64,000 nt of DNA from Chryseobacterium phocaeense (GTDB lineage: Bacteria; Bacteroidota; Bacteroidia; Flavobacteriales; Weeksellaceae): the NCBI RefSeq assembly GCF_900169075.1, contig NZ_LT827015.1, positions 434,001 through 498,000 on the forward strand, read 5' to 3'. Positions within the stretch are counted from its first letter, which is position 1; each line of letters starts with the position of its first letter. The translations under genes and the position numbers were made by a program. The notes under the pieces are model-generated. The model did no database searches. It was given only the letters and a program-made list of their open reading frames with translations, and was not told the DNA's origin. Shown one piece after another: positions 18,101 through 26,977 of this stretch.

Positions 18101-21100
18101 GATATATTCACTTTCCACGGTTGGATTGCTGAAACACTATAACAATGATTATCTATTCCATGAGAAAAGGACTGATTTTATTGGGCCTAACGGTGTTGGA
18201 AAGTCAATTCTTGCCGACTTGTTGCAGTTATTGTTTATTTATGACAGGGAACTCATCAAGTTTGGTACTGAAGATATGAAGCAAACAAGGTTCATCCACA
18301 CTCTTCCGCTGGGGGATGGCTGCGGCTACTGTTTTTTGAATGTACTTGTGGAGCCAGACCGTTTTATAACTATAGGCGTACAGATCAGTGATCAGGAGCG
18401 GAAACGTCTGGTACCATTTGTGATTAGTAATAGTGCAGAACTTAAATCGGAACGTTCTGAAATGCTATTGTATAAAGAACAGCTACTGCTTTCTCGGGAT
18501 TTTGTAATTGATGGAATTATTCCAGAAATTGAGGATCTTGCCGAGTCGCTTGCAGTCCAGCAAAATCTTAAACTTGTTTTTTTTAAAACTAAGGAGCAGG
18601 TTGAGGAATATTATCATTTTCTTAGTGAGAAGAAAATTTTACCGATAAATCTTGCAAGGGGGAACAACCTAAAGGTATTTGCTAAGGTAATACAGTCTTT
18701 CTCGAAGGCCAAGACTTTGAAACTTTCAGGAAGGGATGCATCAAAAAATTTGAAAGAATTTCTGTTGGAAGAAAGTGAGGATGATGTACATGCGGATTTC
18801 AATAAAAAGAAAAATGATCTAGAGAAAGTATTAAAAGATTATTCAAGATTAAATGAACATATAAAATTACTTAGTATCAAGCAAAATAGGTTAGAAGCGT
18901 TAAACGGGAAGTTTAATTCTTGGCAGAATCTTCTTATGGAGTTCAAAAGGGCTAAATTAAGCAACTGTAAGATTGAAATTGAAAGATATACCAATCTCGT
19001 GAACGAAAAATCGATACAGGCTACAAATCTATTGAATACCAAGCAAAAATTGTCTTTATTGATGGAAAAGATTCCCGATATGGAAAGACGTATTACATCA
19101 AGTCTTCAGGTTGCTCAACAAAATTATAAGAATATTTATAGGTATGTAAAGCTCGGTCAAGAGGCTATTGAATTATCTCAACAGCTGGATGCACTTCGAG
19201 CTATTGTTCTTCCTAGAGTAGATGCAAGTTGGAAAGGGGTAATAAAGAGAGTTGATGTTACTTTACGCAATGTTGAGGTTTTTGAAAATGCTGTCAACTA
19301 TGCTAGACCATATTTAATGAATTACTCTACACTTGATAAATTGGATCAGGTAAGAGAGAAACAGCTACAGATGTTAGAAAGCTCTAAATCTATGCTGACT
19401 GTGCAAAAAGTACAACAAGAAAAATTGCTCGAACTACTTGCAAAAAATTCTAGTGAAAGCCTATTGTACTGGTTTATTCAAAATTTGCCTGATCTTAATG
19501 ATGACCAAGTCCAGACATTGCTTTATTTTGCCACCTTGTCTACCAAAGAGCTTGTAGATCCAGTTAACGGAGATAGATTCATTGAGCCGGCGGATTTTGC
19601 AACAATCCAAACTGAAAAACGACCTGGCGGGATATGGGTGAAGTTGGATAAAATAGCGGAATTCATAGCTTATAACGGAGATGCAGAAATGCTTATGGAC
19701 CGGAAAGGATTGGATGCTGGAGTTAAGAAGCTAAATGAGAAGGTAAATAGCGAGCTTCAACTTGTGAAGAGCAAGATTAGAGCTCTTAGTGATATCAGGG
19801 ACGGTAAGGAGTATGAAAGATCACTTTTTGATTATTCTTATGCACCAGATATTTGTGATTCTTCACAAAAGGGAAAGCTAATGGAGGCTGTAGCTTACAT
19901 TCTCCAACTGCCGGAAAAAATCGAAGGATTAGAGTCGGTGTATAGACAGAAGTCTGAACAACTTTTGGAGTTGCAACATAACTTCTCACTAAGAAATGAC
20001 GCAAGGCCAGAAGATGTTGAAAAAATTTTGGAAGGGGTACAGGATATGTGGCTGAAGCGCTCAAAAAAAATTTCTAAATATGCTGGAATTAAAGAAGGTG
20101 AGATTCTATCACTTGAAAAGGAAATTCGAATATTGAATAATGATATTTCAGGCCAGAGAAACCATGTCCTTCAATTAGAAGGGGAATTTAAAATTCTGAT
20201 GGCAGATTTTCAACGTAATTTTGAGAAGCAAGAACTAATATTTCTTGAACAGTCACAAGATCTGGAGATTTTGCAGAATAAGTGCTCAGAATCACTAAAC
20301 GCCTATACTCGAATGTATGTGGAGATTGTTTCAGACTTTGCGGAAACTAAAGGAGGGAAAAACAGTGAAGTTGAATATGAACTTCAGCATAGTTCATTTT
20401 CATTCGCTGTATTGGAGCGAGTTCTACTTGGAAGCAAGCTCAAAACGAGAGATGACATTGTTCCGGCATTGCGGGAGGCTAATGATGAGCGTACCCGTAT
20501 TGCAGATAACATTCGTTATAAGATGGCTGAGGTTTTCTCAAAAACTGCCAAAAACTATAAGCGTTATAAAGCTCAAATCGAAAAGATTGACGGTTTTTTT
20601 ATGAACAGGAAGAAAATAAGTGGAAAGTATAATTTTATCGTGAGATTTGATCCTAGTGCAAGTATTAAGATTGAATATCTTGAGAAAATGGCCAATGAAA
20701 TACGTTATGTGGCAATGAATGGTGAACTAGAGCTTTTTAATCAATCTATCGATGGTTTTCTTGAAGAGTTTTTTCGAAAAATGGCAGGTCTAAAAGATCG
20801 CGTGTCAATCTCCGAGTTGCTTGATGCCAAGACATACTTTTCGATTAGTACAAGTTTAAAGGATGATTTGGGAGAGGATATATCCGGTAGTACGGGCGAA
20901 AGTTATTCCGCTATTGCATTACTCGCTGTAGCTAGACTTTCAAGTCAAAAGGTGGATCAAGCAGGACTTCGTTTTATTATTCTGGAGGAATTGGGAAGTC
21001 TCGATAACACGAATTTTAATATTTTCCCGGATATAGCAGAGGAATTTCATTACCAAATTATTACGATGGCTCCGCATGCTTTTAATATCGGGCTGTCACA

Positions 21101-21233
21101 AGAATGGTATGCGCACCATCTAATTAAGGGAAAAGGGAATGACAAGATTAATCATTATCCTTCTTCTTCTTTTTTCAAAACCAAATCCGTGAGTTATGAT
21201 CTTGCAGCCTATATAAACCGATTAGAAGAATGA
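18084..21233 (+). CDS. jetC: Wadjet-like JetC (SMC/MukB-type ATPase)
   Basis: This 1049-residue protein has the split ATPase layout of SMC proteins. The Walker A GPNGVGKS is at residues 34-41; long coiled-coil segments lie at about 235-340 and 640-760; then an ABC signature-like GSTGESYSA near residue 932 and a Walker B FIILEELGSLDN near 965. The hinge would lie near the middle. In Wadjet, JetC extrudes DNA loops to sense small circles. Three consecutive ATG codons (18084, 18087, 18090) make the exact start uncertain. The stop overlaps the jetD start by 4 nt (ATGA). Confidence 0.9.
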   Translation: MMMNPKIYSLSTVGLLKHYNNDYLFHEKRTDFIGPNGVGKSILADLLQLLFIYDRELIKFGTEDMKQTRFIHTLPLGDGCGYCFLNVLVEPDRFITIGVQISDQERKRLVPFVISNSAELKSERSEMLLYKEQLLLSRDFVIDGIIPEIEDLAESLAVQQNLKLVFFKTKEQVEEYYHFLSEKKILPINLARGNNLKVFAKVIQSFSKAKTLKLSGRDASKNLKEFLLEESEDDVHADFNKKKNDLEKVLKDYSRLNEHIKLLSIKQNRLEALNGKFNSWQNLLMEFKRAKLSNCKIEIERYTNLVNEKSIQATNLLNTKQKLSLLMEKIPDMERRITSSLQVAQQNYKNIYRYVKLGQEAIELSQQLDALRAIVLPRVDASWKGVIKRVDVTLRNVEVFENAVNYARPYLMNYSTLDKLDQVREKQLQMLESSKSMLTVQKVQQEKLLELLAKNSSESLLYWFIQNLPDLNDDQVQTLLYFATLSTKELVDPVNGDRFIEPADFATIQTEKRPGGIWVKLDKIAEFIAYNGDAEMLMDRKGLDAGVKKLNEKVNSELQLVKSKIRALSDIRDGKEYERSLFDYSYAPDICDSSQKGKLMEAVAYILQLPEKIEGLESVYRQKSEQLLELQHNFSLRNDARPEDVEKILEGVQDMWLKRSKKISKYAGIKEGEILSLEKEIRILNNDISGQRNHVLQLEGEFKILMADFQRNFEKQELIFLEQSQDLEILQNKCSESLNAYTRMYVEIVSDFAETKGGKNSEVEYELQHSSFSFAVLERVLLGSKLKTRDDIVPALREANDERTRIADNIRYKMAEVFSKTAKNYKRYKAQIEKIDGFFMNRKKISGKYNFIVRFDPSASIKIEYLEKMANEIRYVAMNGELELFNQSIDGFLEEFFRKMAGLKDRVSISELLDAKTYFSISTSLKDDLGEDISGSTGESYSAIALLAVARLSSQKVDQAGLRFIILEELGSLDNTNFNIFPDIAEEFHYQIITMAPHAFNIGLSQEWYAHHLIKGKGNDKINHYPSSSFFKTKSVSYDLAAYINRLEE

Positions 21234-22150
21234 ATTGGATCGAACTAAAAGCACTCAATACATTATATAAAAATAAGGAGGTTAAGTTGAACCAGACACT
21301 GGCCTCTAGTCAAGAAATTAGTTATCTGATCAACTCTCGTCGCAAAATTGAACTGGGACATAGAATGTTATTCGTGTTGCCCGGCTATGAGGAAATGTAC
21401 CAAAGAGACTATCTCAATAACTATGTTATTTATGAGACATTTTTGGAATCCAATGGGTTGCTATCACCATATTTGCGTTTTGAGGAATCAGATATAATTA
21501 TTTTGATGGGAATACAGTGCGATGTTGAGAACGGAAACCTAGAACCACTGCGACAGCAGATTCTAAAGAGTGAGGTTACTGTAAGGATGGTATCACTGAT
21601 GTTTTTTAGAAACGAAAAATATCTATTAGGTAAGTATTCTCTAATCAATAGCATTAAGTCTTTGCTTGGTATTAAGGAGCTCGCTGATGATAAAGATCAA
21701 CAATATAAATTTGTGCTGGAGTGCAAAGATCCGAGGTGCATTGTATTATGCGAGAATATTGACTTTTTGAAGCGCCCAACCATCGCCAGAGCAAACCACA
21801 TCGAGCTATGGTATGCCGGCGGAAAAAATATTGCAAAACTTGCTTTTGCAGATGTCCAAGGTAGAGGATTGCCAATCTTCTACTCCTGTGATTGGGATTA
21901 TGACGGTTTGTGTGTGATTTATAAAAACGTACTGAATATTATCCCCGATATAAAGCTTTTGACACCCAATGGTAATCCCCGAGGGATATTGCAAACAAAG
22001 CATGACAGTAAATGGAATGGAATGCCGAAAGATATTGAGGAACTGTTGAGTCCGTTGCAGTTGGGCATACTCAGTGACTTGGTTCGTCGGGATGAGTGGA
22101 TTATTGAGGAGTCAAACAATTTGCTCGCAATGTTAAGTTTAGATAGTTAA
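21230..22150 (+). CDS. jetD: Wadjet-like JetD (Toprim nuclease subunit)
   Basis: The 306-residue protein has a C-terminal Toprim-like domain. The acidic Glu is in IVLCENIDF (about E175) and the D-x-D in CDWDYDG (about D221/D223), with the GGK turn (YAGGKNIAKL) between them. This is the pattern of the DUF2220 domain of JetD, the subunit that cuts the trapped plasmid. It is shorter than many JetD proteins (~400 residues), so the N-terminal DUF3322-like arm is reduced. It ends the four-gene operon; AT-rich intergenic DNA follows. Confidence 0.82.
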   Translation: MNWIELKALNTLYKNKEVKLNQTLASSQEISYLINSRRKIELGHRMLFVLPGYEEMYQRDYLNNYVIYETFLESNGLLSPYLRFEESDIIILMGIQCDVENGNLEPLRQQILKSEVTVRMVSLMFFRNEKYLLGKYSLINSIKSLLGIKELADDKDQQYKFVLECKDPRCIVLCENIDFLKRPTIARANHIELWYAGGKNIAKLAFADVQGRGLPIFYSCDWDYDGLCVIYKNVLNIIPDIKLLTPNGNPRGILQTKHDSKWNGMPKDIEELLSPLQLGILSDLVRRDEWIIEESNNLLAMLSLDS

Positions 22151-22326
22151 GATTTTGTAATTTATATTCTGCTATTTAAATATTATAATGATACTATTCA
22201 ATTATTTAAAATTTATTGCAATTCTTTCTGCAAAAACATATATAATTTTAAGCTGTGCCTTTTATTTTTACAAAAATATTGATTGAACGTTTTTGCATTA
22301 TCAATTTATGTGTTAAATAAAAAGTT

Positions 22327-22425
22327 ATGCTTTTTTTAAGCATCATACCTATGAAAAATGAGTTAATTTACTGCATTTTGATTGCTCATGTATTTTTCTT
22401 AATATTATCATTACTAATTACCTGA
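22327..22425 (+). CDS. Possible 32-residue membrane peptide upstream of gajA
   Basis: ATG-to-TGA frame encoding MLFLSIIPMKNELIYC followed by a 16-residue hydrophobic segment. It ends 10 nt before the gajA start. It may be a chance frame in AT-rich DNA; no homologue is known to me. Confidence 0.2.
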   Translation: MLFLSIIPMKNELIYCILIAHVFFLILSLLIT

Positions 22426-22435
22426 AAACTTAGCC

Positions 22436-24721
22436 ATGAAAATTAATTGTTTTAGGATACAGAATTTCCGTCGTCTTAAAAATGTTTTTGTTGATGTTGA
22501 ATCTGACATCTCAATTCTTGTTGGATCTAATAACAGCGGAAAAACTTCTGCTACTCACGCCTTGGATATGTTCGTAAATAATCATAAAGATGAGTTTACC
22601 ATATACGATTTCAATTCTAGTTGTTGGTCAAAAATCAATTGTATTGGAGACGATCCAAGTAAAAGTATAGCTGATAATGTGGAGTTACCAAATATAAGTT
22701 TGGACTTATGGTTTACCATTAGAGAAAACGATCTGCACAGGGTACTTGATCTTTTGCCTGAATTAACATGGGAAGGCTCAATCATTGGTCTTAGAATTGT
22801 TTTTCAACCAAAAAACAGCAGAGAAACCCTACTCAAATTTAGAGAAGCGCAAGAAAAAGTTGATAAATATGTACCTAAAGAAAAAGATAAAAAGTATAAA
22901 CCATGGCCAAAAAATTTAATTGATTTTCTTGGTCGCTTTTTAAGCCAGGAATATGAGTTTAGATATTACTCACTTGATCATTCCAAATTCGATGAAGAAT
23001 TTAATCAAAGTGAGGATTATATACCTCTTTTAATACAGAAAGAGAGAAGTAAATCGCTTGTTAAGTCGCTTCTTAGAGTAGATACTTTGCATGCGCAAAG
23101 ATACCTTTCGGATAAAGCATCAAACGCACGTGCTGAAGATCTGTCTAAATGTCTAAGCAGATTTTACAAAAGAAATTTAGAAAAAAGAGAAGATGATCAT
23201 GAAGCATTGAGTGCTTTATTTGATTCAGAAATTCAACTTAATGAACATTTAAAAAGTGTATTCTCTGACATGCTTGATAGGTTAGGGGAACTGGGCTATC
23301 CTGGGGTTTCAAATCCTCATCTCGTTATTAAATCTGCTTTAAATCCAGCAAGTATTATGAGCCAAGACACAAAAGTTCATTATTCAATGGACGGAACTTC
23401 TGACGGTCTTACATTGCCCGATAATTATAATGGGTTGGGATTTAAAAACCTTATTTATATGGTGGTTGAGCTTTTAGATCTGCAGGCGCAGTGGATTGAT
23501 GAAAAGGAAGATAGAGCATTATTACAACTGATAATTATTGAAGAGCCAGAAGCTCACTTACACGCTCAATTACAACAAGTATTTATAAGACAGATACTAA
23601 ATATTTTAAAGATTAAAGGTGAGGACGCATATTACTATGGTATTCAATTAGCCGTTACTACCCATTCGCCGCACATTTTATATGAAAGTGGCTTCCGGCC
23701 AGTTAGATATTTTAGAAGAGAAGGTGCGGGTGGATCCGATCAGCACTCAGTAGCTTTAAATCTTTCAGGATTTTATAAAGATGAACCTGAGCGAGACTTT
23801 TTTGAGAGATATATGAAACTTACACATTGTGATCTTTTTTTTGCCGATGCAGTAATACTAGTTGAGGGAAATGTTGAAAGGATTTTGTTACCTGCGATGA
23901 TTGAAAAATGTGCAGAATCTTTAAGTAAAGCTTATTTAAGTATTTTAGAAGTTGGTGGAGCCTATGCATATAGATTTAAGAATTTAGTTGAGTTTCTTGG
24001 AATTCCAACCCTAGTGATTACAGATCTTGATAGTGTAAAGCAAAAAATAACCGAAGTGGATGAAGTTTTAGATGACGAAGAAGATGATATTGAAATTGAA
24101 GTTAATGAACAGCCAGAGAATGAAGGCGATGAGCCAATTGCTAAAAAATATCGTTTTGGAAAAAAGTGTTTACCAGAATTTGAAAGTGCAATTACTTCTA
24201 ATTTAACGCTGATAAAATGGATTCCTAAAAAAACTTTAATTTCTGAGCTATTATTATGTGATGATGAGAACTTAATACAACAACCAACAGACCATACACC
24301 AGCAACTGTACGGGTCACATATCAAAGAAAGGTCGAAATTAATTGGGATAATAACAAATATGTTGCTGTTGGAAGGACTTTGGAAGAAGCTTTCGGACTT
24401 GAAAATGCAGATTTCTGTCAATCTGAATCTGGCAAACATATTGGCTTAAAACTTCGAACCAAGCCAACGAACTTAAGTGAATTTACAGAAAAAATACATA
24501 ATCGAGTTAAATCCGATAAATTCAACAAAACAAATTTTGCTCTCGGTGTATTGTCTTCGAAAACAGATGATTGGATTGTTCCGAAATATATTGAAACGGG
24601 ACTTAAATGGTTGGAAAAGAATGTTAAAATAAATGTATCGGCTGCCATTCTTGAAGTTGCAGATGAAGAACCACTTCATACAGAGGTCAGTGCAGAAGCA
24701 AAAAAAATATCCAATGACTAA
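22436..24721 (+). CDS. gajA: Gabija-like GajA: class 2 OLD-family ATPase/Toprim nuclease
   Basis: The 761-residue protein begins with an ABC/AAA ATPase half: Walker A GSNNSGKT at residues 30-37, Walker B IIIEEPEAHLHAQ near residue 367 and the switch histidine in VTTHSPHIL. A Toprim domain follows, with LVEGNVERILLP (Glu477) and VITDLDS (Asp530, Asp532). This is the OLD nuclease architecture, and an adjacent UvrD-type helicase marks class 2 OLD, the Gabija defence pair. It is larger than the well-studied GajA (~580 residues). Part of the excess is an acidic insert around residues 540-570 (DDEEDDIEIEVNEQ) directly after the Toprim D-x-D. It overlaps gajB by 8 nt. Confidence 0.85.
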   Translation: MKINCFRIQNFRRLKNVFVDVESDISILVGSNNSGKTSATHALDMFVNNHKDEFTIYDFNSSCWSKINCIGDDPSKSIADNVELPNISLDLWFTIRENDLHRVLDLLPELTWEGSIIGLRIVFQPKNSRETLLKFREAQEKVDKYVPKEKDKKYKPWPKNLIDFLGRFLSQEYEFRYYSLDHSKFDEEFNQSEDYIPLLIQKERSKSLVKSLLRVDTLHAQRYLSDKASNARAEDLSKCLSRFYKRNLEKREDDHEALSALFDSEIQLNEHLKSVFSDMLDRLGELGYPGVSNPHLVIKSALNPASIMSQDTKVHYSMDGTSDGLTLPDNYNGLGFKNLIYMVVELLDLQAQWIDEKEDRALLQLIIIEEPEAHLHAQLQQVFIRQILNILKIKGEDAYYYGIQLAVTTHSPHILYESGFRPVRYFRREGAGGSDQHSVALNLSGFYKDEPERDFFERYMKLTHCDLFFADAVILVEGNVERILLPAMIEKCAESLSKAYLSILEVGGAYAYRFKNLVEFLGIPTLVITDLDSVKQKITEVDEVLDDEEDDIEIEVNEQPENEGDEPIAKKYRFGKKCLPEFESAITSNLTLIKWIPKKTLISELLLCDDENLIQQPTDHTPATVRVTYQRKVEINWDNNKYVAVGRTLEEAFGLENADFCQSESGKHIGLKLRTKPTNLSEFTEKIHNRVKSDKFNKTNFALGVLSSKTDDWIVPKYIETGLKWLEKNVKINVSAAILEVADEEPLHTEVSAEAKKISND

Positions 24722-26597
24722 AAGAATAAATTCGCCTGATACTGAGGCAGATCTTCAATTGAGAACTTGTTTAGATAAGTTTCCTCGAACGAGTTTTAAT
24801 ATGATTGCTGGTGCCGGATCAGGTAAAACAACTTCGCTTGTTAAAGCCTTAAGCCATATTGTTGATTCAAAAGGTGACGCTTTACGAAGAAGAGGGCAGA
24901 AGGTTGCTTGCATTACTTATACGGAAATTGCGGCTAAAGAAATATGGAATGATGTCGAAAATAACTCATTAATTCATGTCTCTACAATACATAGTTTTCT
25001 ATGGACAGTGATAAGATCTTTCCAAAAAGATATCAAGAAATGGGTTATTCAGCGCATAGCGGAAAAGCAATTTGAAATCCAAGCAAAAATTGATAATCCG
25101 CGAACAAGGACACCACTTGAAATACTAAATAAGCAATTGGAGAAATTAGATGTTCATGTTTCTAAGATTGAAAGTATACCATATTTTACATATGGCACGG
25201 GCAGTAATTATAGTAAAGGTATTCTTGGGCATGATGACGTTATTAAACTTTCTACATCAATGATAGAAGATTACACAATGTTAGGAGCTATAATAAGCCA
25301 AAAATATCCGTATATATTTGTAGATGAAAGCCAAGATACTTTTCCAATTATTGTCTCTTCATTAAAAAAAATTGATCAACTTCACAGCGAAGTCTTTTGT
25401 TTAGGTTTTTTTGGGGATCCAATGCAGAAAATTTTCCCTACTGGTGTTGGTGAAATCCCCAGTGAAGAAAACTGGGAAACTATTACTAAACCAGAAAACT
25501 TTAGATGTTCACAACAGGTTTTGAAAACTATTAACGAAATCAGAAAACCGGCAGATGGTTTAGAGCAAATCAGAGGGCGCTTTGAAAATGGAAATCCTGT
25601 AGAAGGTAGTTCAAATCTTTTTATTTTGCCAATTAATGATTCTCGTACAGAAAATGTAAAAAAAGTCCAGCAATGGGCTTCAAGATTATTTAACGATAAT
25701 CACTGGGTATCTGATGATATTAAAATTTTAGTAATTGTCCATAGAATGGCTGCTATTAGACTAGGTTTTCCAAATTTATACGCTGCAATGAATGATGATG
25801 CACCGCAATCTTTTAAAGATGGTCTTTTAGATGGAAGTGCTTGGCCTTTAAGACCTTTTATGAATTTTATTCTTCCATTAGTACAATATTCTAAACTAAA
25901 TGCCAATTTTGATATTCTGAGTATTCTTAGAGACCAATGTCCGAAATTATCAAGTGAAAATCAAAAAGGAGTGCAATTACGTGAGACATTGACAGGACTT
26001 AAAATAGCAACAGAGAAAATTATAGCAGGAATGAATGAAGATTCTAAGCAAACTGTTTATGATATACTAAAAATTATTGAAAAGGAAGAATTGATTGTTT
26101 TGGATGGTAGAATCATTAATCATTTAAATGGAACATTTGGAAATGATCAAGAGGAAGAGGATGTTGATAATTTAACCATCGAAAAAGAAGCAATGCAGCG
26201 GTTTTTTAAATGCAGCGCAAATGAATTTTTAGGATACAAAAAATATTGTGATAATGAATCTCCATTTGCTACTCAACAGGGTATTAAAGGTGCTGAGTTC
26301 GATAAAGTTATAACAATTTTAGATGACGATGAAAGTTCTCATATCCATTTTTCCTATAATAAGTATTTTGGAGTTGAAGAATTATCGACGAGAGATAAGG
26401 AAAATATTAAAGAAGGTAGAGACAACGTAATAGCTAGGACGAGGCGTCTATTTTATGTATCCTGTTCACGTGCAAGAAAAGATCTCATAGTAATTTATTT
26501 TGCTTCTGACGTGAATTTGGCAAAAGATCTAATAGCTTCTACAAATATTTTTATGAAGGCAAATATTTATACAAACGAAGATTTACTGAAAGATTAA
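24714..26597 (+). CDS. gajB: Gabija-like GajB: UvrD/Rep-family helicase
   Basis: The start is the ATG at 24714 (MTKRINSPD), which overlaps the gajA stop; the frame is open further upstream but only inside gajA. The 627-residue protein has superfamily 1A helicase motifs in order: Walker A AGAGSGKT (32-39), Ia ITYTEIAAKE, TIHSF, Walker B FVDESQDT, motif III FFGDPMQKIF, motif V QGIKGAEFDKVI and motif VI YVSCSRARKDL. In Gabija the helicase partner assembles with GajA and senses DNA ends or nucleotide state during infection. It is longer than the typical ~500-residue GajB. Confidence 0.85.
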   Translation: MTKRINSPDTEADLQLRTCLDKFPRTSFNMIAGAGSGKTTSLVKALSHIVDSKGDALRRRGQKVACITYTEIAAKEIWNDVENNSLIHVSTIHSFLWTVIRSFQKDIKKWVIQRIAEKQFEIQAKIDNPRTRTPLEILNKQLEKLDVHVSKIESIPYFTYGTGSNYSKGILGHDDVIKLSTSMIEDYTMLGAIISQKYPYIFVDESQDTFPIIVSSLKKIDQLHSEVFCLGFFGDPMQKIFPTGVGEIPSEENWETITKPENFRCSQQVLKTINEIRKPADGLEQIRGRFENGNPVEGSSNLFILPINDSRTENVKKVQQWASRLFNDNHWVSDDIKILVIVHRMAAIRLGFPNLYAAMNDDAPQSFKDGLLDGSAWPLRPFMNFILPLVQYSKLNANFDILSILRDQCPKLSSENQKGVQLRETLTGLKIATEKIIAGMNEDSKQTVYDILKIIEKEELIVLDGRIINHLNGTFGNDQEEEDVDNLTIEKEAMQRFFKCSANEFLGYKKYCDNESPFATQQGIKGAEFDKVITILDDDESSHIHFSYNKYFGVEELSTRDKENIKEGRDNVIARTRRLFYVSCSRARKDLIVIYFASDVNLAKDLIASTNIFMKANIYTNEDLLKD

Positions 26598-26759
26598 AAT
26601 TAGATAAGATGAATTATTATGCATTTTTTAATAATAACACAATATAAGTACTATTAATGAAGTTGACTGTTAGTGTAGTGTAGACTTAAAGAGAATAGAA
26701 TATTATGGAATATATGAATTGAGAAGATGCAAAAGCTAACAATCTATCACTAATACAAA

Positions 26760-26822
26760 AAGTTGTTGGTAATTAGAATTTATTTGTTGAATTCCTTAAA
26801 GGCCTCTAGTTACCAATAACTT
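26760..26822. terminator. Bidirectional hairpin between convergent gajB and hamB
   Basis: AAGTTGTTGGTAA and TTACCAATAACTT form a 13-bp stem (one G-U) around a 37-nt loop, between two convergent operons. The remainder of 26598-26977 is AT-rich and shows no gene. Confidence 0.45.
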
Positions 26823-26977
26823 AAATGATTAGGTTCTAATATTTACACATATTCGAATCAGTAAGATCTATTAGGATTAATAGTCAAATCTGGAAAGTTT
26901 TTTCAGAACAAGACATTTATTGTCGTTAGTGGAGCTTTCAGATCATCCGAAATTCGTCTGTTTTTATGACTTCTCAA

